Below are positions 54,741 to 62,733 of a DNA stretch of 64,000 bases, piece after piece. The stretch comes from Rhodocista pekingensis (GTDB lineage: Bacteria; Pseudomonadota; Alphaproteobacteria; Azospirillales; Azospirillaceae). Position 1 is the stretch's first letter; each line of letters begins with the position of its first letter. A program made the translations under genes and the position numbers. The notes under the pieces are model-generated. The model ran no database searches and was not told the origin of the DNA. It worked only from the letters and a program-made list of their open reading frames with translations. Location of the stretch: NCBI RefSeq assembly GCF_042665545.1, contig NZ_JBHTCM010000028.1, positions 124,001 to 188,000 of the forward strand. The letters run 5' to 3'.

Positions 54741-56444
54741 ATGGGTGCCCTCTACGCCATCTTCGCCGGGCCGGATGCCGGCAGTCCGGCCGGGGAACGG
54801 GCCGCGGCGGAGGATGCCGCCCGCCTGGATGCCTCGCTGCGGGGCCAAGGCTTCCGGGCCGGCCGGCGGGTGGCGCTGCCCGGCCTGATCCTGGGCGCCC
54901 ACGCTCCCTTCTGCGGCGGCGATCCGATGCTGCTGGAGACGCCCGACGGCGACGCCCTGGCCGCCGCGGGCACGCTGATCCACCGCGGCGCCACGGGCAT
55001 GGAAGCGCTTCGGCGCCTGCATGCCGACCTGCGCGCCGGAACGCTGACGGACGGTGACGAGCCCTGGGGCTGCTTCGCCGTCGCGGGACGGGTCGCGAGC
55101 CGCCGGGTCCTGCGCACCGACGGGGCCGGGACCTTCCACCTGCACGCGGACGGCGCGGGCCGGATCGTCAGCAGTTCGTTCCTGGCGCTGGCGGAGACCC
55201 TGCCCCGGCTCAGCATCGACCCGCAGGGCGTCTACGACCATGTCTTCCAGGAGGCGCCACACGGCGGCGGCACCGTCTTCCGGGAAATCCGGCTGCTGTC
55301 GGCCGGCGACGGCGCAGCACTCCTGCCCTGCCCGTCAGGACGGCGGGCGAGCCTGGACGAGGCGGCGGAGCGCTGCCTCGCCGTGCTGCATCGGCGCTTC
55401 GCCGTGCTGGCGGAGCTCTGGGGCGGAAAGCTGGATGCGGCCCTTTCCGGCGGCTATGACAGCCGCCTGATCCTGGCGCTGCTGCGCCGCTGCGGCGCCG
55501 TCCCGGCGCTGCATGTCTACGGTGCGGCCGACAGCCCGGACGTGCGGATCGCCCGCGCCATCTGCGCGGCCGAGGGGCTGGCGCTGGAGACGGTGGACAA
55601 GGCTGCCGCCGGAACCCCCGACCCGGAGGCGTTCGCGGCCCAGGTCGAGGCGAACTTCCTGGCCCTGGACGGCTGCCCCATCGACGGGCTGTTCGACAAC
55701 GGCATGGATGTCCGCACCCGGACGGCGCGCAGCGCGGGCGGCCGGCTGGCCCTGAACGGCGGCGGCGGGGAGGTCTTCCGCGACTTCTTCCACCTGCCGC
55801 CCTGGGGCGTCAGCCCGGCCGGGCTCGCCCGCCGGTTCTACGGAGGGTTCGATCCGTCCATCGCCGCCGGGGACTTCGACGCGGACGCCTATCTCGACGG
55901 CCTCGCCGGCCGGATCGCGGCGACGCTCGGCGTCGAACCGGACCGGCGGCTCAGCGCCGTGCAGGCGGAAGCCCTCTATCCCGCCTTCCGCTGCCGCTGG
56001 TGGATGGGGCGCAACGCCAGCCTGAACAACCGCTTCGGCCCGGCGCTGACGCCCTTCGTCGATCCGCCGGTGCTGCGGGCGGCCCTGGCCTCGCCGCCGG
56101 CCCTGAAGCGGGGCGGGCGGCTCCAGGCGCGGATGATCGCGCTGGCGGACCCGGCGCTCGCGGCGCATCCGTCCGCCTACGGCCATGCCTTCGACCGGCC
56201 GCCGCCGGTCGCGGCGCGCGCCGCCGACCTGCTGCTGCGGCTGCGCCCCGGCTGGCTGCCGCGCCGGCGTCGGGCCGGGCCGCTGCCGGCGCTGCTGACC
56301 GGCCCGCACCGGGAGGCCGTGCTGCCCGGCCGGTCGGAGTGGGTGGAGCGGTTCTTCCGGGTGGAGCGGATCGGCGACCCGCGCCAGCTCGCCCGCGTGC
56401 TGACGCTGGAATACCTGTTCCGCCGGACGAGACCCGCCGCATGA
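54741..56444 (+). CDS. Asparagine synthase-like protein without glutaminase Cys
   Basis: A 567-residue protein. The start MGALYAIFAG has no Cys2, so the glutaminase domain is inactive or absent in function. The synthetase part has the pyrophosphatase loop ALSGGYDSRLILAL (about 234), resembling asparagine synthase-related and beta-lactam synthetase-type enzymes. It may couple an adenylated carboxylate to a non-ammonia amine. It is coupled to the next deacetylase gene by a 4-nt overlap. Specificity unknown. Confidence 0.85.
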   Translation: MGALYAIFAGPDAGSPAGERAAAEDAARLDASLRGQGFRAGRRVALPGLILGAHAPFCGGDPMLLETPDGDALAAAGTLIHRGATGMEALRRLHADLRAGTLTDGDEPWGCFAVAGRVASRRVLRTDGAGTFHLHADGAGRIVSSSFLALAETLPRLSIDPQGVYDHVFQEAPHGGGTVFREIRLLSAGDGAALLPCPSGRRASLDEAAERCLAVLHRRFAVLAELWGGKLDAALSGGYDSRLILALLRRCGAVPALHVYGAADSPDVRIARAICAAEGLALETVDKAAAGTPDPEAFAAQVEANFLALDGCPIDGLFDNGMDVRTRTARSAGGRLALNGGGGEVFRDFFHLPPWGVSPAGLARRFYGGFDPSIAAGDFDADAYLDGLAGRIAATLGVEPDRRLSAVQAEALYPAFRCRWWMGRNASLNNRFGPALTPFVDPPVLRAALASPPALKRGGRLQARMIALADPALAAHPSAYGHAFDRPPPVAARAADLLLRLRPGWLPRRRRAGPLPALLTGPHREAVLPGRSEWVERFFRVERIGDPRQLARVLTLEYLFRRTRPAA

Positions 56445-57454
56445 GCCACCCGCTTCCCCACCGGCAGGCGGTGCTGCCGCCGGACCTGCCGCCGCTGCTG
56501 ACCGTGATCGTCGACACGGAGGAGGAGTTCGACTGGTCGCGCCCGCTGGCGCGGGAGAACGTGGCCGTCACGACCATCCCGGCGCAGCGCCGGGCGCACG
56601 CCCTGTTCGACCGTTACGGGATCGTGCCGACCTATGTCGTGGACTGGCCGGTGGCGACCTCCCCCGTGGCGCGCGACCTGCTGGGCGGGCTGCAACGGGA
56701 GGGGCGCTGCGGGATCGGCGCGCACCTGCACCCCTGGGTGAACCCGCCGCACGAGGAGGTTGTTTCCCCCGCAGCCTCCTACGCCGGCAACCTGCCGCCG
56801 GCACTGGAGCGGGAGAAGCTGCGCCGGTTGACGGAGGCCATCGCGGAGGGTTTCGGCCGCGCACCGACCGTCTACCGCGCCGGCCGCTACGGGCTGGGGC
56901 CGGAGACGCCAGCGCTTCTGCTGGAACTGGGCTACCGGGTGGACAGCAGCGTCGTGCCCTGGGTCAGCTTCGCCGCGGACAGCGGACCCGACTTCCGCGG
57001 CTACGGCATCGACCCGTTCTGGGTCGGCCCCGGCGGGCGGCTGCTGGAACTGCCCCTGACAGCGGGGTTCACGGGTCCGCTGCGGGGACGGACGGCGGCG
57101 CTGCATACGGCCACGACCTCGCCGCTGGGGATGCGCCTGCGGCTGCCGGGCCTGCTCGCGCGCAGCGGCCTGTTCGACCGCATCCGGCTGTCGCCGGAGG
57201 GGCTGCGCTTCGAGGATCACCGGCGGCTGGTGGAAACCCTGCTGGCCGACGGCCGACGGATCTTCTCCTACACCTACCACAGCCCGTCGCTGGCGCCGGG
57301 GCACACGCCCTATGTCCGCAGCGGAGCCGATCTCGACCGCTTCCTGACCGACATGGAGCGGTTCTTCGACTTCTTCCGTGGCCTGGGCGGCCGCTTCACC
57401 ACGCCGGAGGCGCTGCACGACCTGATGTCGGGCGCCACGGCGGCGGCCGCCTGA
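56441..57454 (+). CDS. Polysaccharide deacetylase-family protein (WalW-like)
   Basis: A 337-residue NodB-like protein with the Asp pair motif TVIVDTEEEFDW (about residues 22-33) and a metal His region GIGAHLHPWVNPP. Later come YRAGRYGLG and SYTYHSPSLAPGHTPYV. It is unlike the DUF3473 deacetylase at 21080 and nearer to WalW-type proteins of LPS clusters. No signal peptide. Probably modifies a nucleotide- or lipid-linked sugar in the cytoplasm. The ATG overlaps the preceding stop. Confidence 0.82.
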   Translation: MSHPLPHRQAVLPPDLPPLLTVIVDTEEEFDWSRPLARENVAVTTIPAQRRAHALFDRYGIVPTYVVDWPVATSPVARDLLGGLQREGRCGIGAHLHPWVNPPHEEVVSPAASYAGNLPPALEREKLRRLTEAIAEGFGRAPTVYRAGRYGLGPETPALLLELGYRVDSSVVPWVSFAADSGPDFRGYGIDPFWVGPGGRLLELPLTAGFTGPLRGRTAALHTATTSPLGMRLRLPGLLARSGLFDRIRLSPEGLRFEDHRRLVETLLADGRRIFSYTYHSPSLAPGHTPYVRSGADLDRFLTDMERFFDFFRGLGGRFTTPEALHDLMSGATAAAA

Positions 57455-57483
57455 CCTCACGCACCATCCTGGGAGCCCTGCGC

Positions 57484-58584
57484 ATGAGCAAGCCGATCGT
57501 CGATCTGGTGGCCGGGGCCCGGCCCAACTTCATGAAGGTGGCCCCGCTCTGGCACGCGCTGAGCCGGGCGGACTGGTGCCGGCCGCGGCTGGTCCACACA
57601 GGCCAGCACTACGACGCCGAGATGTCCGACAGCTTCTTCCAGGATCTGGACCTGCCGCGGCCGGACGTGCAGTTCGCCGTCGGCAGCGGCACGCACGCCC
57701 GGCAGACGGCGGCGGTGATGACGGCCTACGAGGATCTGTGCCTGGACGGCCGGCCGGCCTGGACGGTCGTCGTGGGCGACGTCAACTCCAGCCTTGCCTG
57801 CACGCTGGCGGCGGTCAAGCTGGGCGTGCCCGTGGCGCATCTGGAGGCGGGCCTGCGCTCCTTCGACCGGACGATGCCGGAGGAGATCAACCGGGTGCTG
57901 ATCGACCGCGTGGCCGATCTGCTCTGGACCCCGTCGCCGGACGGCGATGCCAACCTGCTGCGCGAGGGCACCGACCCGGCCCGGATCGAGCGGGTCGGCA
58001 ACATCATGATCGACAGCTTCGAGCGCCAGCGCGACCGGATCGAGGCGGACCCGATCCTGTCCGACCTCGGCCTGCCGCCCGGCGGCTACGGCGTCGTCAC
58101 CCTGCACCGGCCGGCGAACGTGGACGACGCCGCGACCCTGGAACGGCTGGTCGAGGTGCTGACGGACGTGGCGCGCGACCTGCCGCTGGTCTTCCCGGTG
58201 CATCCGCGCACCCGCGCCCGGCTGGAGGGCTTCGGCCTCTGGCCCCGGCTGGAGCGGGCGGCCGGCATCGTGCCGGTGCGGCCGCTGCCCTATGTCGGCT
58301 TCATGGCCCTGGTGCTGCGGGCGCGGCTGGTGCTGACCGACAGCGGCGGCGTGCAGGAGGAGACGACCTGTCTGGGCATCCCCTGCCTGACCCTGCGGGA
58401 GACGACGGAACGGCCGGTGACCGTGACCACGGGGACCAACCGGCTGGTCCGGCTGCCCGAACTGGCCGACCGCATCGGCGACGTGCTGGCCGGCCGCTGG
58501 CCGCGGGGTGCCCGGCCGGACCTCTGGGACGGGCGCACCGCGGAGCGGGTGGCGGACAGCCTGCGCCGGCGCCTGAACGGCTGA
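57484..58584 (+). CDS. wecB: UDP-N-acetylglucosamine 2-epimerase (non-hydrolysing)
   Basis: A 366-residue GT-B-fold epimerase with ARPNFMK at the N-terminus, HTGQHYD, GDVNSSLACTLAAVKLGVPVAHLEAGLRSFDRTMPEEINR and the UDP-binding block TDSGGVQEETTCLGIPCLTLRETTERP. It converts UDP-GlcNAc to UDP-ManNAc, which the dehydrogenase at 14135 could oxidise to UDP-ManNAcA. GGGAG precedes the ATG. It is the last gene of the ACP-headed operon and converges with a glycosyltransferase gene, 4 nt apart. Confidence 0.93.
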   Translation: MSKPIVDLVAGARPNFMKVAPLWHALSRADWCRPRLVHTGQHYDAEMSDSFFQDLDLPRPDVQFAVGSGTHARQTAAVMTAYEDLCLDGRPAWTVVVGDVNSSLACTLAAVKLGVPVAHLEAGLRSFDRTMPEEINRVLIDRVADLLWTPSPDGDANLLREGTDPARIERVGNIMIDSFERQRDRIEADPILSDLGLPPGGYGVVTLHRPANVDDAATLERLVEVLTDVARDLPLVFPVHPRTRARLEGFGLWPRLERAAGIVPVRPLPYVGFMALVLRARLVLTDSGGVQEETTCLGIPCLTLRETTERPVTVTTGTNRLVRLPELADRIGDVLAGRWPRGARPDLWDGRTAERVADSLRRRLNG

Positions 58585-58588
58585 CCGG

Positions 58589-59512
58589 TCAGCCCGCGGT
58601 CGGCAGCAGCAGCCTGCGCGAATAGGCGAGGTAGCGGACGCCCCCCGGCTTCATCAGGCTGCACAGATGGTAGCGCCAGGCCAGTCCGAGGGCGCCGCGG
58701 CGGCGGAAAAGGTCGGACAGGGCGTGCAGGGCCGCCCCGTGCCGGCGCCTGAGCGCGGCATGGACCGGCGCCGGCAGCGGCAGGTCGCGCAGGTGCCCGT
58801 ACAGCCGGTCCTCCCACCGCATCCAGCGCTCCTGCTTGCTGGCCGACCCCGGGGAATCCGCCGTGTAGAGGAAGGTCATGGCGTCCACGAAGGCGATGCG
58901 ACGCCCCTCCCCCGCGCTCTTGAACGCGATCCAGGTCCACTCGTATTCGTCGATGAGGTCATCCAGCCAGGACAGCGGGAAGGCTGCCGCGCGGAACGTC
59001 CCGGCACAGTTGTGCAGCCAGTTGGCGGACAGCAGGGCGTTCAGCGGATCGCTCCGGACAGCCGGCATGTCCGGGATCGCCATGACCCGGCGACCATGAC
59101 CGACCTCCCAGCCGTTGCCGACGGACAGGTCCACCGTCGGGTCCGCCAGAAGCGGCCCGAGCCGGGCCGCGAGCCCGCCCGGCAGCAGCACGTCGTCATC
59201 GTCCAGGAACGCGAAGAACGGCGCATCGACCAGACGGCGCCCCTCCAGCATGCTGTCCCTGAGGCCCCCGGGGATCCGGACCAGCCTGATTTCCGGCATG
59301 GCCCGCAGCTCCGTCACCAGGACCGGATCGAAGCGGTCGCCGTTGACGACGACGATCGGCCGGGCCGTGACGCCCTGCTGGTTCCGGATGCTCCGGATGG
59401 CGCGGCGCAGACTGTCGGCCCGGCGCGCCTCGGCAAGCGTCCGGATGATCACGTCGATGCGGGGCGGCGAGGCGGCTGCCGTCGTCAGGAGGGATTCGGC
59501 CGTATCGGTCAT
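58589..59512 (-). CDS. GT2 glycosyltransferase
   Basis: A 307-residue GT-A enzyme with the N-terminal donor motif IDVIIRTLAEARRADSLRRAIRSI and the metal-binding aspartates in FFAFLDDDDVLLPGGL. A later stretch, DEYEWTWIAF, may be acceptor-side. No membrane helix is evident. It should add a sugar to the EPS unit. The ATG at 59512 has GGGGAG upstream. It follows the pyruvyl transferase gene on the same strand by 122 nt. Confidence 0.85.
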   Translation of the reverse strand: MTDTAESLLTTAAASPPRIDVIIRTLAEARRADSLRRAIRSIRNQQGVTARPIVVVNGDRFDPVLVTELRAMPEIRLVRIPGGLRDSMLEGRRLVDAPFFAFLDDDDVLLPGGLAARLGPLLADPTVDLSVGNGWEVGHGRRVMAIPDMPAVRSDPLNALLSANWLHNCAGTFRAAAFPLSWLDDLIDEYEWTWIAFKSAGEGRRIAFVDAMTFLYTADSPGSASKQERWMRWEDRLYGHLRDLPLPAPVHAALRRRHGAALHALSDLFRRRGALGLAWRYHLCSLMKPGGVRYLAYSRRLLLPTAG

Positions 59513-59634
59513 GCGGCTCCCCAGCGGTGGTTGCAGCCGAATCCTGCCGCCCGGCGCCCGCGGGGCAACCGCTCTTCCGGCGGCGATCCGCTTTCGTCCG
59601 GTCACCCCGTCGGATCACCCCGGACCGCGCCCCT

Positions 59635-60678
59635 TCATCCCCTGGCAATCAGGGGGGAACGGGCGAGCCAGAGATCGACATAGGCGGAGACCTTGCCGTA
59701 GCTGTTGTCCAGGGCCGTCACCCGCCGCGACAGCAGCGCCGACAGGATCACCCCGTGCAGCCGGTCGGTCACCACATGGTCGTGGCGGGCGAGCAGCCGC
59801 TCCGCCCGGCGCGCCAGCCGGGCGGCCAGCGGCTGCCAGAGCGGGGCGACGGGTAGATGGCGCCGCGCCGCGATCTGGAGCAGATGGAAGCAGCGCCGTT
59901 CGGCGGGATGGATCAGGTCGCCCCAGTCGAAGGCCGGGGCCGCGGTCTGCGGTCCCACCCCGGCCGGTGCCTCCTGGTCGCGGCGCAGCAGGTACAGCGG
60001 CCCGCCACCGCCGCCGGCCGGCCGGTCCTGCCAGAGCAGGTGCGCCATGTCCGGAACCAGCACGACATCCTCGATCCCGGCCTCGGCCAGGGCCCGGGCG
60101 GACGCGCGGTCGCGCACGCAGACGGTCAGGCGGCGGTGGCGCCGGAAGGGTTCCAGCAGGTGCCAGAGACTGCCGTCGCCGAAATGCACCGTCTGCGGCA
60201 TGACGACGATGCGGTTGTCCGGAAACCGCTCCACGACCGCCCGCCGGAACTCCTGGTGTGCCGGATAGAGGTCCCCGAAGTTCCCGCCGCCATGCAGGCA
60301 GATCAGGTCCCCGGTCCCGATCCGGCGCGCGATCCGCGCGGGAGATGCGGCGCAGGTCGTGCGCAGCACCACCCGTTGCCGCTGCTCCGCCAGGAACCGC
60401 TCGGTTCCCAGATAGATCAGCAGGTCACCGACATTGCCGTGCAACGGCAGATCCAGATAGGCGACGCGGCCGCCCGGCGGGAAGAAGCGCGAGAGGGTGC
60501 GGACCTGCGCCGCCAGCCGGTCCATGACCCGTGCATGCGCGGCCACCCCTTCCAGGCGCGGCGCGGCATGCGGACCGTCGAGGATCACGCCGGAGGCGGA
60601 ACCGACAGGGTCGGGAACGGCAGGCGCAGGAACAGCAGGGGCGGCGGCGCAGCGGCCCCGTCCGGCGGAAGGCGGCAT
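59635..60678 (-). CDS. Polysaccharide pyruvyl transferase
   Basis: A 347-residue protein of the CsaB/ExoV family. It has YLDLPLHGNVGDLLIYLGTERFL, DLICLHGGGNFGDLYPAHQEFRRAVVERFPDNRIVVMPQTVHF, VRDRASARAL and VTDRLHGVILSALL. It transfers pyruvate from phosphoenolpyruvate to a sugar hydroxyl pair, adding negative charge to the EPS. GGAG lies eight nt before the ATG. The first 50 residues are Pro/Ala-rich, and an internal Met (about 52) could be the true start. Confidence 0.85.
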   Translation of the reverse strand: MPPSAGRGRCAAAPAVPAPAVPDPVGSASGVILDGPHAAPRLEGVAAHARVMDRLAAQVRTLSRFFPPGGRVAYLDLPLHGNVGDLLIYLGTERFLAEQRQRVVLRTTCAASPARIARRIGTGDLICLHGGGNFGDLYPAHQEFRRAVVERFPDNRIVVMPQTVHFGDGSLWHLLEPFRRHRRLTVCVRDRASARALAEAGIEDVVLVPDMAHLLWQDRPAGGGGGPLYLLRRDQEAPAGVGPQTAAPAFDWGDLIHPAERRCFHLLQIAARRHLPVAPLWQPLAARLARRAERLLARHDHVVTDRLHGVILSALLSRRVTALDNSYGKVSAYVDLWLARSPLIARG

Positions 60679-60797
60679 CGGTCAGCTCCGGGAAGATCAA
60701 CCCGACCGGTGAACACTCCGCAGGGCAAGAGGGCGCTGGCGTGGTGGTGACAAAGATGCGCTATCCCTTTCCGGCGACCGCGGTCCGCTTCCGTCCG

Positions 60798-61001
60798 TCA
60801 GGCCCGGCCGGACAGCGGGGCCGAACGCCCCGCCTGCCCCCGCATCCAGCCGTCGATCCAGGCGGCCGATGCTCCAGGCTCCTCCACGAAGGGATTGTCC
60901 AGCGCCGTCTCCCCCCGGCCCGCGGCCGCCAGTCCCATGGCCTGGGCCAGCAGGGCGAAGCCGGTGAGAGCGGGCCCCGGGGTTCGACCGTCCATCAGCA
61001 T
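60798..61001 (-). CDS. Ribosome modulation factor-like small protein
   Basis: A 67-residue protein with the Rmf/CrpP-type pattern: an Ala/Gly helix (AQAMGLAAAGRG), then NPF, then a helix ending AAWIDGWMRGQ. Rmf-like proteins bind ribosomes in resting cells, though some have other roles. GGGAGGG precedes the ATG at 61001. An FNR/FixK-type box is centred 61 nt upstream, suggesting induction under low oxygen. Assignment is by motif only and is tentative. Confidence 0.6.
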   Translation of the reverse strand: MLMDGRTPGPALTGFALLAQAMGLAAAGRGETALDNPFVEEPGASAAWIDGWMRGQAGRSAPLSGRA

Positions 61002-61055
61002 CGCGCGCCCTCCCGAATGGTGAGGCGACCATATCGTTTCACCATCCGGGGCACC

Positions 61056-61069
61056 TTGACGTGGATCAA
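61056..61069 (-). promoter_or_regulatory. FNR/FixK-type box upstream of the Rmf-like gene
   Basis: TTGACGTGGATCAA fits the TTGA-N6-TCAA consensus of FNR/FixK regulators exactly. Its centre is about 61 nt from the start codon. With a class II position (-41.5) transcription would start about 20 nt before the ATG, and a GATATG -10-like element lies at a fitting distance on the minus strand. Confidence 0.65.
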
Positions 61070-61100
61070 ACCCGGGACTGACCGGCAGCAGCCCGACCGG

Positions 61101-62699
61101 TCAGGCCGGCTGCGGTCCGGGCCGCTTGGGATCGACCGTGAAGACCGCGCGGGTGGAGAGCGTTCCGCCCGGCGTGCTGACCTTGTCCAGAACCTTGACG
61201 TGCGCCGTCCAGGCCTTGGGCGTGACCTCGTGCAGATGGTAGCCGCGCTGGTCGTTCAGCAGCTTGAGGTGCGGGTTCGCGGCCAGGATGCCGGCGCCGT
61301 TGGCGCGGATCTCCCCACCATCGGCACCCGAGCTGATGGAGGTCGCCAGGAACTCCGTCGCCACGGTCGGCGAGTCGGGATCGCCGGCCCGCAGCTTGAC
61401 CTCCCCGATCCAGTTCTGGTGCTCGTCGCCGGTGAGGACGACGGTGTTGCTGATCCGACGGTCGTGCAGGAAGGACAGCAGCCGGGTCCGGGCCGCCCGG
61501 TAGGCGTCCCAACTGTCCATGTTGCGGATGTCCTCCTCGCCGGGCTCGCGGTCCATGTCCATCAGCATCACCTGCTGGGCAAGCCCGGTCCACCGGGCCT
61601 TGGACGCGGCAAGCCCGTCATAGAGCCACTTCTCCTGCTCCGCCCCCAGCACGGAGGCGGTGTCCGCGTCCATTCCCGCGCACGGCGCCTTGAAACCGTC
61701 GCCGCAAGGCTGGTCGGTGCGGAACTGGCGGGTATCCAGGACGTGCAGGTCCAGCAGCGACCCGAAGGAGAGGCGGCGGTAGATCTGCATCGCCGGCCCC
61801 AGCGGCCAGGCCGACCGCCGGAACGGCAGGTTCTCGTAATAGGCCTGCGCCGCCGCGATCCGGCGCAGCAGGAACACCTCCGGCGGGGTGCCGTCCTGGT
61901 CGCGGTCGGCCACCCAGTTGTTGTCCACCTCATGGTCGTCCCAGGCCGGGATGAAGGCGGCCGAGGCATGCGCCATCTGGAGGTTCGGGTCGAGCTTGTA
62001 GAGCGCGTAGCGGCGCCGGTACTCGTCCAGCGAATAGAGTTCCTTGCCGTCGAAGGGGCGCGGCGTCGGCAGCGTCCGCTCCTCATGGCGGTCGAAATAG
62101 AAGCTGCGGACGCCGCCTTCGTAGATGTAGTCGCCGTAGTGGTAGATGAAATCCAGGTCGTCCTCGTCGGAGATGCAGCGCCAGGCGGTGTAGTGCCCGT
62201 GCTCATAGGCCTGGCAGCCGCCGACGGCGAATCGGAGCCTGTCCACCGGCGCACCGAAGGCGGGCGCCGTCCGCGCCCGGCCGACCATCGAGCGCTCCGT
62301 TCCGGCGACGAAGCGATACCAGTAGGGGCGGCCCGGCTCCAGCCCGGCCACCTCCACATGCACCGCATGGCCCAGCTCGGGCCGGGCCACGGCCGTGCCC
62401 TTCTGCACGACGGTGCGGAAGCGGTCGTCGGCCGCGACCTGCCAGTCCACCTCCACCGGCTGGGCCGGCATGCCGTAGCCGGGCTCCAGCGGCTGCGGCG
62501 CCAGCCGGGTCCAGATCACGAAGCCGTCGGGTGCGGGATCGCCCGCCGCGACCCCGAGCTGGAACGGCGGCGCGACGAAGACCGGCTGCGCCAGGGACTG
62601 GCGGAGCGTCGGCGGCAGCGACAGGGCGGTGACGGCAGCAGCGCCGAAGGTCTTCAGCAGCTGCCGCCGGCCCAGGCGGAAGGGGTCGAGGATCGGCAT
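61101..62699 (-). CDS. phoD: Alkaline phosphatase/phosphodiesterase PhoD
   Basis: A 532-residue PhoD-family enzyme with a twin-arginine signal (LGRRQLLKTFGAAAVTAL, residues 9-26) for folded export. The N-terminal Fn3-like domain begins FQLGVAAGDPAPDGFVIWTRL. The metal-site motifs include GGCQAYEHG, YHYGDYIYEGG, WDDHEVDNNW and LTGDEHQNW. It hydrolyses phosphate esters in the periplasm or outside with Ca2+/Fe3+. It is 34 nt behind phoX on the same strand, so both probably respond to phosphate starvation. Confidence 0.93.
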   Translation of the reverse strand: MPILDPFRLGRRQLLKTFGAAAVTALSLPPTLRQSLAQPVFVAPPFQLGVAAGDPAPDGFVIWTRLAPQPLEPGYGMPAQPVEVDWQVAADDRFRTVVQKGTAVARPELGHAVHVEVAGLEPGRPYWYRFVAGTERSMVGRARTAPAFGAPVDRLRFAVGGCQAYEHGHYTAWRCISDEDDLDFIYHYGDYIYEGGVRSFYFDRHEERTLPTPRPFDGKELYSLDEYRRRYALYKLDPNLQMAHASAAFIPAWDDHEVDNNWVADRDQDGTPPEVFLLRRIAAAQAYYENLPFRRSAWPLGPAMQIYRRLSFGSLLDLHVLDTRQFRTDQPCGDGFKAPCAGMDADTASVLGAEQEKWLYDGLAASKARWTGLAQQVMLMDMDREPGEEDIRNMDSWDAYRAARTRLLSFLHDRRISNTVVLTGDEHQNWIGEVKLRAGDPDSPTVATEFLATSISSGADGGEIRANGAGILAANPHLKLLNDQRGYHLHEVTPKAWTAHVKVLDKVSTPGGTLSTRAVFTVDPKRPGPQPA

Positions 62700-62733
62700 G
62701 GATGGTTCCGTGGGAACAGGCGGACGATGGGCG

